Source of the DNA: Seminavis robusta | Taxonomy: Eukaryota > Bacillariophyta > Bacillariophyceae > Naviculales > Naviculaceae | Direction: 5' to 3' | NCBI GenBank assembly: GCA_903772945.1 | Contig: CAICTM010000451.1 | Location: 1-64,000, forward strand | Length of the DNA stretch: 64,000 bases | In this document: positions 9,219-21,125 of the stretch, one piece after another | Layout of the letters: each line of letters starts with the position of its first letter | How positions within the stretch are numbered: the first letter of the stretch is position 1 | Notes under the pieces: generated by a model | Databases searched by the model: none | What the model was told of the DNA's origin: nothing | The model's input: the letters and a program-made list of their open reading frames with translations, nothing else | Made by a program: the position numbers and the translations under genes

Positions 9219-11986
9219 ATGGCGACAAAGCGCTACAAGAGGAGGAAGGACGACGATGCTATTCATCGGGCTGGAATGTTTCTGAAACTGAGCAAGCAAG
9301 GAAACGCAATGACGGTCAATCAAGCTATGGAATTTGCTGGGTTCGACGAAAGTGAAATGGACGATGAGGCTCTCAAGCGCAGCATCTATCGGGCTAGAGA
9401 CTCAATCCAACAGCAGGCAGAAGGTAGCAAGACAACAGCTTCAAACAACTCAACAGCTGTGACTCAGCCACAACCACAGGCAGCTTTCCTACCCGTACCA
9501 TCCATTCACGCTGGTCCTCCAACCAAACCGAAGGGGAAAATGCGATTGACAATCAAGCAAGCCCACGGTGGCAGAAAGAGGCAAGCCGAGCTGAAGGAAG
9601 TACGGGACAATCTCTTCAAACAAGCATGCAACGAGTTCAAGGCCGAGTGCGACAGGAAGGCAGCTGCGAAAGAGAACGGTGAGAAACTTGATGATTTCAA
9701 ATCTGCCGAAGTTATTTGTGGAGATATCAATCAGAAGTACGGACAGCAATTAGATGGTGCTCGAATTGTGGCAAGAACTGTAAGGGAATACGTCAGAGAT
9801 GGCAGAATGGGACAGCCCATCAATCGCCGTGGCAACAAAGGTCGAATTCCTCCGGATGTCTATGGTGCTCTTTGTGGAGCTGTCAAGTCATATGCCATCC
9901 TCGCTCAACAGGACGGAACGATCTCATCCAATACAAGACCTGGACTCGCACGAAAGGTTAACGCAGTTGTCAACAGCAAAGAAGGCGAAAATCGAATAGG
10001 TCGAAAGCTGTTCGAAAGGATTCAGAGGGATGTAGCTGGTGAGATTGATCTGAGCAAACCAAACAGAATCGAACAAAGAAGAAGGAAGTGGGGAACCTAT
10101 AGCAATATTAATCAATGGTTCTCAGCATTCAAGGATTTCCTTGTCGAACAAGGATTTGCTGTGGAAGCTCCAGAGAGCCAATGGGAAGAGACCGGAGAGC
10201 TCATCTTTGGTGAGGACCAAGGCAGACGCATTGCCAACATCGATGAATCCCCTCTCACTCTTGATGACACAAACAATGGAAAAGGTGGACGACCGGCAGC
10301 TGGCTTCTACTCATCAAGAATCTCGGCTGGAGCAACGCAGTCAGCTCACAAGAGCAGCTATTCCTGCACTCTGCTTGCCGGATGCTTTGCTTCTGGGGAG
10401 CCCTTTCCACACCACTTCCAGATTCCAAGCGATGCCAAGGAAGAAAACCAAGGAATCCCACTTGATTTCATTGAGGATATGCTTGTGACGGAGGCAACTT
10501 ATCTTTCGAATGAGCCAAAGGACTACTCTTGTACGTATGGTGTTAATGAGAAAGGTGGAATGAATAAAGAGCAGTTTGGTGAGTACATGTTGAAGAATGT
10601 TCTGCCGCTGGTTGCTGATGACTGCAGTGACAAACCTGGAAAGCGAGTGTGTCTTCTGGTTGATGGAGGGCCCGGAAGAACAAACACGGAGATGCTCGCA
10701 CAGCTAAGAGCAAAAGGGATGTATCTGTTCCCGTCGGGACCACCAAGTACAACACATATCTTGCAGGTAAGCACGTCACTCTGTTTGTTGTTGTATTGAC
10801 GCTGTCGGCTCATGTGGTTGATTGTTGGCTGCGTCCACCAAAACAGATCATGGATATGCTCTTTGGACGCTTCAAAACCGTCTACTTCAGCAACTTGGAG
10901 ATCCTCTATGAATACCGATTGACCAACCAACATCGGATCGGCAAGTCAAATCTAACAAGACATGATATTGGTCTTCTCGTTTTTGGCAGCGAGCACAGCA
11001 GAAAGCGCATCGAAGATCCACAACTGCCACTTCTTCGAAATGCAGCTGCGGAGGGATTCTCTCCTGAGAGGATCCAACATTGTTGGAAGAACAAGCTTGG
11101 AGTTTATCCACAGTTTACAAGAGCCGCCCTCAAAAGCAGACACATCCGGCATGAAGCAGTTGTTGATGAGGCCGGAGGAGCCCACACTGAGGCCGATCCA
11201 GAGGCAGAGTATTTGAAAGGTCTGAACGATCTGAATGCAATGTCTTGCTCCTTGTTGACCACTCATGGCTACAATTCTGAGCCACTCCGCATGAAGCTCA
11301 CATCATACAGTCAGAAAAAGCGACAGGATGCTATTCTCAAGCCAAGATCCAGAGCAAGGCAAGATGCAATTGCACAAGTGAAGGTTGGTGGTGGGCAACA
11401 CTTCCAGTTGACCGGAGGAGCTGCCTTGAATGAAGACGATTATTTCATTTCTGTGCAGAGAGCCGCCAAGGAGTCCGAGCTGAGCAGCCTCGAGGCAGTC
11501 AAAAAGAAGAGGACAGAAGACGCCGAGAGGGAGGATGCGGCTATGGTGTTGATGCAGGCAAGAGAACACAGTGGCAGTTCTTTTAATGGCAAAGAGCTGA
11601 AGACTCTCATCGCGTGGAAGCTTGGCCGACCTTGTCCGTCCAAAATATCCACGGTGGCACAAAGGGTGGCAATGTGGGAAAAGGTCAAGAACAATGTTGT
11701 TGCTCCAGTCGTCCGATGGACACAGCAGGATGATGCAGAGCTGAGTCGACTGCGTGACTGTATTGAAAATGTTTCGATCGAAGAAACTGAGCTTGGAAGG
11801 CAGCGGCAGCGGATGCAGCAGGACGCCATGACAGTTGTGAGAGGGATGTCAGCAGAGGAAAGAGAGTCTTTTATGCAACTACTGGAGGAAGACGAAACAT
11901 CAGCGACTGCAGAAACAACCGACAGAACCGCCGACGATGGTGCCGACGATGGTTTGGAGGCAGAGAGTGACAGTGGAAGCGGCTGA
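9219..11986 (+). mobile_element. pogo-like DDE transposase, intact, one intron, 895 residues
   Basis: Exons 9219-10766 and 10847-11986 join in phase zero across an 80-base GT-AG intron. The N-terminus is basic with a helical segment (TVNQAMEFAGF). Residues 206-320 resemble the CENP-B-type DNA-binding helices of pogo/Tigger transposases. The catalytic acids are D342 (NIDESPLTLDD), D482 (LLVDGGPGR) and D519 (IMDMLFGRFK, just after the splice), giving a D36D spacing as in pogo. The C-terminal 370 residues are charged and helical, ending in an acidic tail. No stop or frame change is seen, so this copy could still be functional or domesticated. Terminal inverted repeats were not found by eye, and a host gene derived from a transposase is the main alternative. 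Confidence 0.75.
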
Positions 11987-12706
11987 GTGACAAAAATCTA
12001 TTTCACTGACAATCCAAAAAAGGGCTGCAGCGTTAACAATAGAGGCATTCGGCATGGTTGACAGTGTTGCTATCGCTTCGACAATAGTGTGGTTGGCTTC
12101 ATCTTCATTGCCAGTTGCCTACAACAAGCGAGAACTGCTGTTGGGTTTAGGTGAGAGTGATACCGGTTTTTGAGAACCCTAATTCTGCAATTTTTTGTTC
12201 CAACTTCTCCCTCTAACCCTTGATTTTATCGCGCAGGCCAGAAATTGTCGCAAAAATGGGGTTAAAACTGGTAAGTTTGGAAGGTGAATTGATGCAAGGT
12301 CACAAGGTCAACTGTCCCGGGTACCGGTACTGGTATTGGCCGGTACCGTACGGTACAGTACGACTGTATAAATAGACAGCTGTACTGCCACCGGTACATG
12401 TTGTTAAATCCTACCATCTGACGTAATGTGTCTCCACGTCGCCTCAAAGCCACTACGTGGCGACCGACCCGGAAGCAAACAATGCGCCATCGATTTTTTG
12501 AGGCTTGTGCAGTGGGCTTGGAGGGTTGAAGCACTGCCAGGTGCAATGCCACCGGGACATGCATCGATGATCGAGCGACCACACCAGAATTCGAACATTG
12601 CGTGCAGGCGCCGCATGAGGAAAGGATTCGATTCTTTCAAGCAGAACTGCTGAGCAGCCACTTTCTCAAACTGAAACTGTTTCTTGCCCTTTTCTCAGGT
12701 CGGACC
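11987..12706. other. spacer between transposase and MLO-like gene
   Basis: Transposase 3' flank, then the promoter of the next gene. GTGAGA at 12152 and a GCGCAG end near 12236 could bound an untranslated intron. GGTACC-rich palindromes lie at 12317-12355. A TATA-like word is listed separately. A pyrimidine-rich CTTTTCTCAG ending at 12699, just before the next ATG, looks like the acceptor of a 5' untranslated intron. Confidence 0.4.
12367..12374 (+). promoter_or_regulatory. TATA-like box upstream of the MLO-like gene
   Basis: TATAAATA stands 333 bases before the chosen ATG at 12707. The distance fits if a 5' untranslated intron ends at the CTTTTCTCAG just before the start codon. Assignment is by position only. 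Confidence 0.3.
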
Positions 12707-15140
12707 ATGACAAAGCCCACCCATCATGTGGCGACGCTCTCGCCGTGGAAGACGTTGCTTCTGGGAGGTCTTCTTGGATACCTCGTAGCGGTTTTCGTCC
12801 ACTCCTCGGGGCATGAGGATTCCCAGTCTCGTGGACGATTGACGGAGTCAAAAGAACTCCTCTTGGAAGAAGCTTCCTCTGTCTCGTCGGAGAGCCATCA
12901 TGAGGAGACACAAGAGGCTACTGCGTTGGATACAACTGTGACGGTGATTGTCTTGTTCTTGATCAGTTTGACCATAATGTTTGAAACAGTCAAGGAGACC
13001 ATTGAGGAAGCTGTTGATCGGGTGATGGAACCTGTGATCGAAGGTCTGTTTGGTGAATTAACTGTCCTCGGCTTTCTTTCAGTTTGTACATTTTTTGTGA
13101 CCAAGCTTGGATGGTTCAACCAACTGTCCGAGAAAATATTTGGAGAGGAAGAAAAAGAAGAGTTGCTTGAAGTATTTGAGATGGTCCACTACATGGTTTT
13201 CTTTGTCATGGTGTTCTTTGTCATCAATGTACTGGTTCTTGTGCGAGGTGCAACTGCCATGAAACGGACTTGGTGGATCTACAACAGAGCTTGCCGGGAT
13301 GACAAGTACATGGCCGAGATGAATGCCATCTTGGCATTACATACTGCAGCCGAAGAAGAAACCACCTACCTCAGATACCTCTGCCAAGAACTGCTTCCAT
13401 TTCGCTCATCAAAAAGATCGCTTCGGTCCGAGCTGGGATTATTCCGTGGTCTCAGGCATGAATTTGTGGTGGAAAGAAGCCTGGATCCACCCTTCCTCCC
13501 TCATGATCAGAACTGTGTCCCCGATGAGTTTGACTTTGGCAGATACCTGAGCATTTGTCTGTGCCATGAGCTGGGACATATTGTCCACCTAAAAATCCCA
13601 ACATGGATCTTCTTGGGTGGTGTCACAGCTGTGTTTTATGTGATTGCACTGTTTGTGGAGAATCGACTGGAGGTAAGGAGCGGGTTATCCAGGGCTTGGA
13701 CGTTCTGCTTTCTGTTTGTCTTCTTGGCCAGGTCTCACCACAGTGGTTCCATTTCAAGTCATTTGTCTGGATATGGGTTTGCACAGGCTGGCTCTTCTTT
13801 CTGCTGGGCTCCTACTTTGATTTTCACTTGTTCAAGATCTTGGAAGGAATGGCAGCCAAGCTTGGTGACATTGGAGAACTCCATGATGGGGAGCGGGTTT
13901 CCTTGATGCCCAGGTCTCCTTCCTTGCCGTATTGGACCCGCATTGACTTGGAGGAATACATACGGACTGGGCGTGGGTTGCTCGCTCGCCTCTTCCTTCC
14001 CACCAATTCGAAAGTCACAAGACAGGATGTCCTTTATTGGATGGAACGGAAAGGCCCAAAACTTTACATGATCATCTTCCAGGTTCAGATGGTATTCACA
14101 GCTGCCTATGTGTCACTATTGGTGCTGATCATGTTTCCATACATGTTTGTTGAAACTGAGCAGTCATTGCCTGAGAGAATGGCCTTCTTGGTCCTATCCA
14201 TCCTGCCCGTTTGCCTCCTCCTGGGCAAGTATCAAATGGCGGCTGCCAACCTCACAATGGCCTGTAGCATTGGAGAACACCGGCGCCCAGGCGTGATTTC
14301 CCAAGTCATTCGTGAAGAAAAAGTGTCTCAAATTATTCGAGCAATGGTCACTATGCTAAGGCTTCAACAATTTGCCTCTGAAGGTGTTGGTTTTCATGAT
14401 TCAGCAGAAAACAACAAGGACTCACCAGACAGTACCGTTGTGACAGCACCACCGGACTCTTGTTTGGATTTGGAAGAGGTTGGAATACAATTTGAGGCGC
14501 CAATCCAAATGGGTGATGAATCAAACAGGACTGCTGGAGGAATTAGCACTAGCACTGGCAGAAGAAGATCCAGTATGTTCTCCTCTGTGGAAATGGACGA
14601 AATTGGACAAACATTTGATGCCATTGATGTTTCCAGGAGTGGACTCATTGAAACCTCAGATTTTGGTGCTGTTTTGAAGGGACTTGGAGTGGCTGCCACT
14701 GAGGAAAGCCTGAAAGCCATGACTGCCATCTTGGATGAAAATGGAGATGGAAGCATTTGTCGATACGAGTTTACTCAATTCTACAAGAACTATGTCCGCG
14801 TAGAACTAGACCACGAAGAGCTCAAGCAACTTGCCAAGGATGTAAGTTGGTGCTGGCTGTACATATACCCTTGATTCGTTGGTTGGTTGTTCTAACTCCT
14901 GCATTCTGTTTGCAGATGTTCCATCTCATTGACGCTGACGGCAATGGCCAGATCACCTTGGGTGAATTCAAAGATGTGGTGGACCATTTCAATGTGGGGT
15001 TCACAGTGGATGACATTGGAGATTTGGTGAATGAACTGGATGAAGAGGACAATGGTATGGTTGGTGAGCATGAGTTCTTGAAACTGCTCGAGAAGCACCG
15101 CCTCTTATTTGAACACGTAGAACTGCCCAAACTGGAGTAA
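12707..15140 (+). CDS. MLO-like multi-pass membrane protein with four C-terminal EF-hands, 766 residues
   Basis: Exons 12707-13672, 13732-14841 and 14916-15140 join in phase zero (introns of 59 and 74 bases). The N-terminus has a membrane anchor, then hydrophobic spans, an FDFGRYL segment before a span as in plant MLO proteins, and about seven spans in all. After the last span come four EF-hand loops starting at residues about 618, 657, 698 and 734. Loops two and three have the full acidic pattern (DENGDGSICRYE, DADGNGQITLGE); loops one and four are variants. Plant MLO proteins bind calmodulin and act in calcium signalling and channel function. Here the calcium sensor appears to be built in. 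An in-frame ATG at 12602 exists but lies before a probable 5' untranslated intron acceptor. Confidence 0.75.
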
Positions 15141-15688
15141 GTTGAGACCAAGCCAACTACTGCACCTAGTTGCCACCTACCGGTAGCTAGTAGCCAGACC
15201 CTGCGATTAGACTTGTCCGTGCTTGGAGCACTGACCGGCAGCATCCTGAGCTGCACACCCAAAGCAAACTTTAGCAACCCAACCGTATGGAAGTGCATAC
15301 ACTAATGCTAGCTAGCTAGCTAGCTAGAAAAGCCATTTCGCTTTGTGAAACAGTGTGATCACACTTGTGAGAGGCCTGCGCTTGTGTGCACCAAGCGGCA
15401 TGATTCGATTCGATGCAAAGAGAGGGATGGCGGAGCCTTTTGTTTCTGGCCCGCCTCCGGTTCAGACAACGAAAGGAGTGGAAATAGAAAAAATCATTTT
15501 GCTTTGAAATTTCACGGATCTTTCTTCCTTTTTTGCCAAATCCTTGCCACGACATGGCCACGGCAAATGCATGGCAGTCGTCGTCATCAAGGGCACAATC
15601 CCACTCATTTTAAGTGTCATCAGAGCACCTAATAAGACAGGAAGAGCCCATCATTATAGCAGCATCGGTACGGTAGAATCCAAAGCTG
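15141..15688. other. intergenic, CTAG-rich, no gene seen
   Basis: Holds a GGTAGCTAGTAGC word at 15181 and a run of five GCTA units at 15307-15327. The remainder is the promoter and leader of the TAM41 gene. Confidence 0.5.
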
Positions 15689-16897
15689 ATGCCAACTAGC
15701 TGGGTAGCTAAAAAAATGATCAAAGATTCGCTGTCAGAGTCGCCGTCAAATTCCTCTGATGAGGCCAAGCATCACGACGAGGGTCAGTTGGCTTCCTCCG
15801 AGGAACTCTTAGAGGTCTTCCATTCGACCTTTTCTCCTCGTCAACAAGAAGAGATTGTCTATGCTTTTGGATATGGTTCGGGTGTCTTTGCTCAGACAGA
15901 TAGTAGCAAGAATGATGAAGCAGAGCAATCCGCCACCGAACAAAAGATGCTGGATATGATTATTATTGTCCAGGACGCCCTGCAATTCCATTCCATCAAC
16001 ATTGAGGAGAATCCCCATCATTATGCTCCTCTCTTTCGCACTCCATCGCGAGCGGCTTGGTGGCAAACGCACCAAGCTCCCTTTCCTTGGCTTTTGTCCA
16101 ACCCCAAAGTCTTTTTCAACTTTTGCCAAGATCCCTTGTTACTAAAGTACGGCATTATGGAACGGCAACATTTGTGCTCGGATTTGCAGTTTTGGGATTC
16201 CTTGTACATAGCCGGACGAATGCAAAAACCGACGGCTACCATACTACAATCATCATCATCATCCGACGACGGGCTGATGATGCTTCAAGACTATCAAAAC
16301 CGCTACAATCTACCAGCCGCCCTGTCCACTGCATTGTTACTCTTGGGACGACAAGATGATACCGACGCCACGACGGAGATACCACTCTCCGCTCTGTACA
16401 GTCAGATATCTTCCTTGAGTTATACGGGTGACTTTCGCATGCAAGTGGGAGCCGAGGATCCCGCCAAAATTGACAAGTTGGTCCACTCGCCGGGACAACT
16501 GCAACGCTTTCACCAAATGTATCATGCCACGGCATTGCAGCCTCTGGTGGAAAGTGGTGTTGTCTCACTGGAAACAAATAGTAATATTGGCGACACCGCA
16601 GCAGCAGCAGCAGCAACAACAATCACTTGGAATCCACAGGATCCTTCCACTATTGCCGAGTTGCGGCAACGACTCCCTCCTCGTTTGGCACGGCACTTGG
16701 AACCAAAGTCTCAATCGTCATCATCTCATGCAACAACAACAACAACAACCCGTCTGCTACAGAATGAACTGCATTCCATAGTCGCCCCTGCCGCTCGCTA
16801 TCAAGCTTTCAAAGGTCTCTGGACGGCAGGTATTACAAAAAGTGCCAGTTATGCATTGGCCAAGTTGTCCAAGGGATTATTGCGGAGTTGGCGGTAA
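15689..16897 (+). CDS. TAM41: TAM41/Mmp37-type mitochondrial CDP-diacylglycerol synthase
   Basis: A 402-residue protein. It carries the family signature YAFGYGSGVF (58-67), then D89 in MLDMIIIVQD and FHSINIEENPHHY (100-112), matching the nucleotidyltransferase core of TAM41. Later come FFNFCQDPLLLKYGIM, the DLQFWDSLYIAGRMQKP block, and near the end a KGLWTAGITKSASYALAKLSKGL-like helix (read in pieces) typical of the family C-terminus. TAM41 makes CDP-diacylglycerol from phosphatidic acid and CTP on the matrix side of the inner membrane, the first step to cardiolipin. Ala and Thr runs in the middle come from GCA and ACA microsatellites. No introns. The second in-frame Met (residue 10) is a possible start. 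It converges with the next gene. Confidence 0.9.
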   Translation: MPTSWVAKKMIKDSLSESPSNSSDEAKHHDEGQLASSEELLEVFHSTFSPRQQEEIVYAFGYGSGVFAQTDSSKNDEAEQSATEQKMLDMIIIVQDALQFHSINIEENPHHYAPLFRTPSRAAWWQTHQAPFPWLLSNPKVFFNFCQDPLLLKYGIMERQHLCSDLQFWDSLYIAGRMQKPTATILQSSSSSDDGLMMLQDYQNRYNLPAALSTALLLLGRQDDTDATTEIPLSALYSQISSLSYTGDFRMQVGAEDPAKIDKLVHSPGQLQRFHQMYHATALQPLVESGVVSLETNSNIGDTAAAAAATTITWNPQDPSTIAELRQRLPPRLARHLEPKSQSSSSHATTTTTTRLLQNELHSIVAPAARYQAFKGLWTAGITKSASYALAKLSKGLLRSWR

Positions 16898-17011
16898 AAA
16901 GCTATAGAATACTGTTTTTCTTTCTACATTACAGCGATTCTAGCTAGATTCCTCTACACTGCAATGAAAGCAACGTTTTCCTTACTTTTCTATTTTGGTG
17001 GTTGCTGTGGT

Positions 17012-17535
17012 TTACTTTGGTTGCTGTGGATCTTTTTCGGCTCGAGATTGTTCGTATCGTTCCCGTTCCGGTAGACAGGCAACCGTATATCCGTAGACCA
17101 AATCGGCTGCACTTCCTGCGACTCCGCCTATTACCATGGGTAACCTAAAAACACCAATAAATTTAATAAATCACAGTGCCATGATGAATGTGGCGCGTTA
17201 GAGCAGAAAAACAGGATCGAGGAAGCAAGCCGGAGAATGTAGTGTGTACTTACAGTCCATATCCCTTGGTTCCCTTTGTTTGTACGGCATATGCGGTTCC
17301 GAGCCCAACACCACCCATACAGAATCGATATTGAGACAGCAGGCTTGTGGAGATGGATCGATCGAGAGAAAAAGACGAGCCAGGTCAGCAGAAGGGCTTT
17401 TGACACACAGTTCTCTGTCAAACACAACGATTGAACCATTCCTTACCAACGAGAGAATGCCTCTTCCGGGGTTTCGAGGGGCTCCTGATCTTGGAGGCTT
17501 GTGGTGGATGGACTGGTGGTACCTTTCGATGTCAT
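17012..17535 (-). CDS. small glycine-rich two-span membrane protein, 103 residues, three exons
   Basis: Minus-strand exons 17535-17447, 17343-17254 and 17144-17012 join in phase (introns of 103 and 109 bases, GT-AG). The product starts MTSKGTTSPSTTS. It continues FSRCLLSQYRFCMGGVGLG, then a second glycine-rich hydrophobic span (LPMVIGGVAGSAADLVYGY), and ends in a charged tail with ERERYEQSRAEKD. The small-residue spacing suggests two tightly packed membrane helices, as in small organelle membrane proteins. No family is named with confidence. An in-frame ATG at 17706 would add 57 residues with weaker coding texture. It is divergent from the LRR gene and converges with TAM41 at 114 bases. Confidence 0.65.
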
Positions 17536-17706
17536 GGTGGGTGGATGGACTGCGTTGGGGTTGCCGTTGTTTTGTTTTGAGGCACTCCCCCCAAAGATCT
17601 TTTGGATCTTTTTGAAGACAGCAGCTTTGCTAGCTTTTCTAACGGCTACCACGCAGACATCCGGTACTGATCCGGGATTTCTAACTCCAGCACAGGAATA
17701 AAACAC

Positions 17707-18039
17707 TCACCAAAAATTCTTGCTGGGTGCTTCTTTCTTTCGTCATCGAAGCAAAGAAGAAAAAAGCAATCGAGTTGTCATTATCGTTGTTGCTGCTGTG
17801 CCATCCAATTGAAGACCTGGCAGCACTGTACCGGTTGCAGGCATAGGATCCAATATCTCCACTACCCAGTGGGATCATACGTTTGAGCGAAGAGTATCCA
17901 AGCAGACAAGGAAATTGGCATTGAGGAGGTTGTTTGTTGGTCTTACCAAATTGCTTGAGCAAATTCCGAAGAAGAATAGTAGAAGAATCAGGCCCATTAT
18001 CTTTCGACAAAGCAAGCTTTACAATAACGACAAGACAAG
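17707..18039. promoter_or_regulatory. shared upstream region of divergent genes
   Basis: This stretch of about 330 bases serves as promoter for the small membrane protein on the minus strand and the LRR protein on the plus strand. I see no clear TATA box or motif. Confidence 0.35.
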
Positions 18040-20297
18040 ATGATGGAACCCAACAACAACATTGAACTCCCCAATGTGGGTAGCAGCGGTAGCACTGTTC
18101 AGACGGACATCGATGACAGTACCATTGGCACCACGGGCGCACCAGTCGAATCGAGCATGGACATTGAACAGTCCGTACCGACCGTCGCCGAACTTACGGG
18201 AAAATCCGAGTCGGAAGACAGCAAACGTCCCAAATTCGTCGCCATGTGCGCCCTCTACACCTTGCCCTTTTTGGTCGTCTTGGCCGTGGTCATTATTGTG
18301 GTCGTGGTCAGCAAAAACCAAGCCGCCGCCGCCAACGATTTGCGCAACATGGACGGCGATGAGGCATTCGATTCCGTCGTCAACTATTTGAGTCAACATA
18401 ATGTCTCGCAAATGGAGCAATTGCGACGAGATGGAACCTTTCAAAATGTGGCAGCCACGTGGATGGCCCACGGTGATGCTCATTCTCGGACCATTCCCGA
18501 AGGATCGCCGGCATCCAAGGAAGGATATGACTTTATTCAACGATACATCATGGCATTGTTCTATTATCAAATGGGGGGCAAGCATTGGAAGTACGAACTC
18601 AACTTTTTAAAGGCCGAAAATACTTGTGGTTGGAATAGTTGGGTGGTCAGGCCACAAAATACCATCCCCATGGGAATGATCTGCAACAATAATGGACTCA
18701 TCTCGGCACTGGTATTTGGTGAGTTTTATTCTGCAATCTTGTCAATCCAGCAAGATCTGTGCGCAAGATCTTTCTCATTCTTGTTCTTGTTCCCTTTCTT
18801 CTCTACTTGCACAGTCGGCGCCACGGTCAAGGGCACTTTCCCGTCGGAACTCTCCAAACTCACCACGTTGCGAATCATTGAAATGGATGTCAACTCCATC
18901 TCGGGATCCATCCCAGATTCCTTTCATACTCTCACCAACTTGGAAAATCTACATCTCTCACACAATGAAATGAAGGGCACCTTGCCGGCATTTATGGGAA
19001 ACTACAAGAGCCTCGTCTCCATTGATGTTTCCTTCAACGAAATGGATGGAACGCTCCCGCCCTCCTTGGGGACATTGACAGAACTCAAGGGAGTGGCCGT
19101 AGATCATAATCTCTTTACGGGATATCCGGGATTCTGGCAGCAGCCACAGGTGGAATATCTCTTTTTGGAACAGAATGCATTTGACGGGTATCTCGAGGAA
19201 ACCATGATTACACGATTGCCCAGTTTGAAAGTATTCGATATCTCAGACAATCAGTTCCGGGGAGCCATTCCGCCCAATCTGTTTTCGCTCAGGTGAGTGA
19301 CAATAGCGACCCGTGCATTTTATTTGGCCGATTATATTTTTTGGTCTCACGCTGCTGTTGGTTTCCAGTGCCTTGCAAGTAATCGATTTACATGACAATT
19401 CCTTCACGGGCTCCATTCCAGCAGGGATCCCCTCCAACACGGCGTTGCGCTTCTTGGCGTTACACAAGAATGACCTCTCTGGCAAGATTGGGGAATCCAT
19501 CGGAAACCTCCAATTCTTGAATCATTTGGATGTCTCCAACAATCGATTGACGGGATACACGGTCAATCCTCAAACGGGTTTTGGATTGCCTTCCCTAAAG
19601 CATCTGACCTATCTCTATTTGGCAGCCAACAACTTTCCGGCGGGCCCCATTCCCGATTGGATTCGCGACATGACCAAGTTGCAAGAATTGTCCCTCAAAG
19701 CGCTGCAATTGGATGGAACCATCCCCACATGGATTGGAGAACTCAGTGGCATGATTCTGCTCGATTTGGACGACAACAATCTGCGAGGGAGTATCCCCTC
19801 TTCGATTGGCAACTTGAAAAGACTCCAGTTCTTGTTGTTGAACCGAAACGAACTGACTGAACAGGTCCCGGTGGAGTTGGGCGATTTGAGCATGTTGCGT
19901 AAGTTGGAAGAAAAGAGAGTAGGCAATTGCTCGACATGAAATATCTTGATTATGGATTGCGTTTAGGTGGGCTCCTCACCTTGATTGTTGCTTTCTGCTG
20001 TTTGTACTCACTTTTCTCGGCCGTGCAGGTGTTTTGTACATTGACAACAATGGGCTTCAAGGAAACATGGAAATGATTTGCAATCGAGGTGGAAGGTTCA
20101 CGCCCATCATGGTGGCTGATTGTGCCGGAACCACACCCGAAGTGGTATGCGACTGTTGCAAACAGTGCTGCTCCGATAGCGAAGTTTGCAATGATGACAA
20201 CGTAGTGCCCAGCAATGACCCGTTGTGGCAATTTGGATACGACCGTGTGTTCTACTCGTTTGGAAACTACACGGGCTTTTTCTATGCAACGCCATGA
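18040..20297 (+). CDS. membrane-anchored leucine-rich-repeat protein, 651 residues, four exons
   Basis: Exons 18040-18718, 18815-19292, 19369-19898 and 20029-20297 keep phase throughout (introns of 96, 76 and 130 bases). A cytosolic-looking acidic N-terminus of about 65 residues is followed by one strong membrane span (67-91, ending VVIIVVVV), so a type II layout with the repeats outside is likely. About ten plant-type LRRs follow, with LxxLxxLxLxxNxLxGxIP patterns such as NLENLHLSHNEMKGTLP and LQVIDLHDNSFTGSIP. The end is Cys-rich (CDCCKQCCSDSEVC), a cap or disulphide region. There is no kinase domain. Such LRR proteins are common in diatoms and presumably bind ligands. The first intron keeps the frame open if retained. 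Confidence 0.85.
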
Positions 20298-21125
20298 TTG
20301 AGCCCTCTGCTCTGCCGAGCCCTCATGCATTTTTACTACTAGCCAAGCACAAAGCAGATTCATTTTTTGCACTACATAATTCACTAGGGAAGACGGACAC
20401 ACCAACGAGTACGGGTAGTTAGGTTGTCGATAGAGATAGTTTTGTACCCCGAACCGGTACCGGTAGTTATGGACCCCGACTGTGCACGGGATAGGAATGA
20501 TGGCAGCATGTGGAAGGTCTTTTTGGGGTGAAGCAACTTTTCGACAGCAGACGCTCCGACTCCCGCCCATCGTAACCTTTTGGTGCCACCACGGCTTACC
20601 ACGGCTTACATGCCAGAGCTTGCCCCACAATGGATGCCACCATGATTATGAAACTACCACTAGCTAGTACAACTAAAACTACTATAGAATGAAGCCATGA
20701 TTTTTGTTTGTAAAGATTGTCTACTATGTGTTATTGTTTAATGTCTATGTTTTTGGTTGGGTTTAAGATTGTAGCATAGCATCAACAATGATAGAGGTTG
20801 GTTGTCAGGTGTCACGGGTATTAACTTTGGACTTTCGTCGCGTGGAGGACGTTCGGACAAGCACTCTGCAATAGAGGCTGCCTAGCACAGGAACCACAAA
20901 CCTGGCTACCTTCTATGTGACCCTTCAAGTGAACCAACTGTATTCATCTCCGCGTATGTAAAAGAAAATTGTTGTATAGCCCTGCACCCCACCAGATGAT
21001 GCTTGCTCTTTGTGCATTGTATTCATGTGTTAGTAGTCCCCGCAATCCGTTGCCATCGCCCCACAACTTACCTGTTGCCTGTCGTCGTTGCCTGTCGCCA
21101 TCGCCCGCTCACTTGCCCTGTTGTC
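20298..21125. other. intergenic with one copy of a dispersed repeat
   Basis: About 20421-20570 is a diverged copy of 25897-26045 (shared words include TATGGACCCCG and AAGGTCTT, in the same order). GGTACC palindromes lie inside it. The remainder is AT-rich and without coding signal. Confidence 0.5.
20421..20570 (+). repeat. dispersed repeat, copy 1
   Basis: Similar to 25897-26045 over about 150 bases in the same direction: AGGTTGT-GATAGAGA, then GTACCCCG, CCGGTACC, TATGGACCCCG-CTGTG, GGGAT, AAGGTCTT and GGGGTGAA occur in the same order with scattered changes. Confidence 0.6.
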
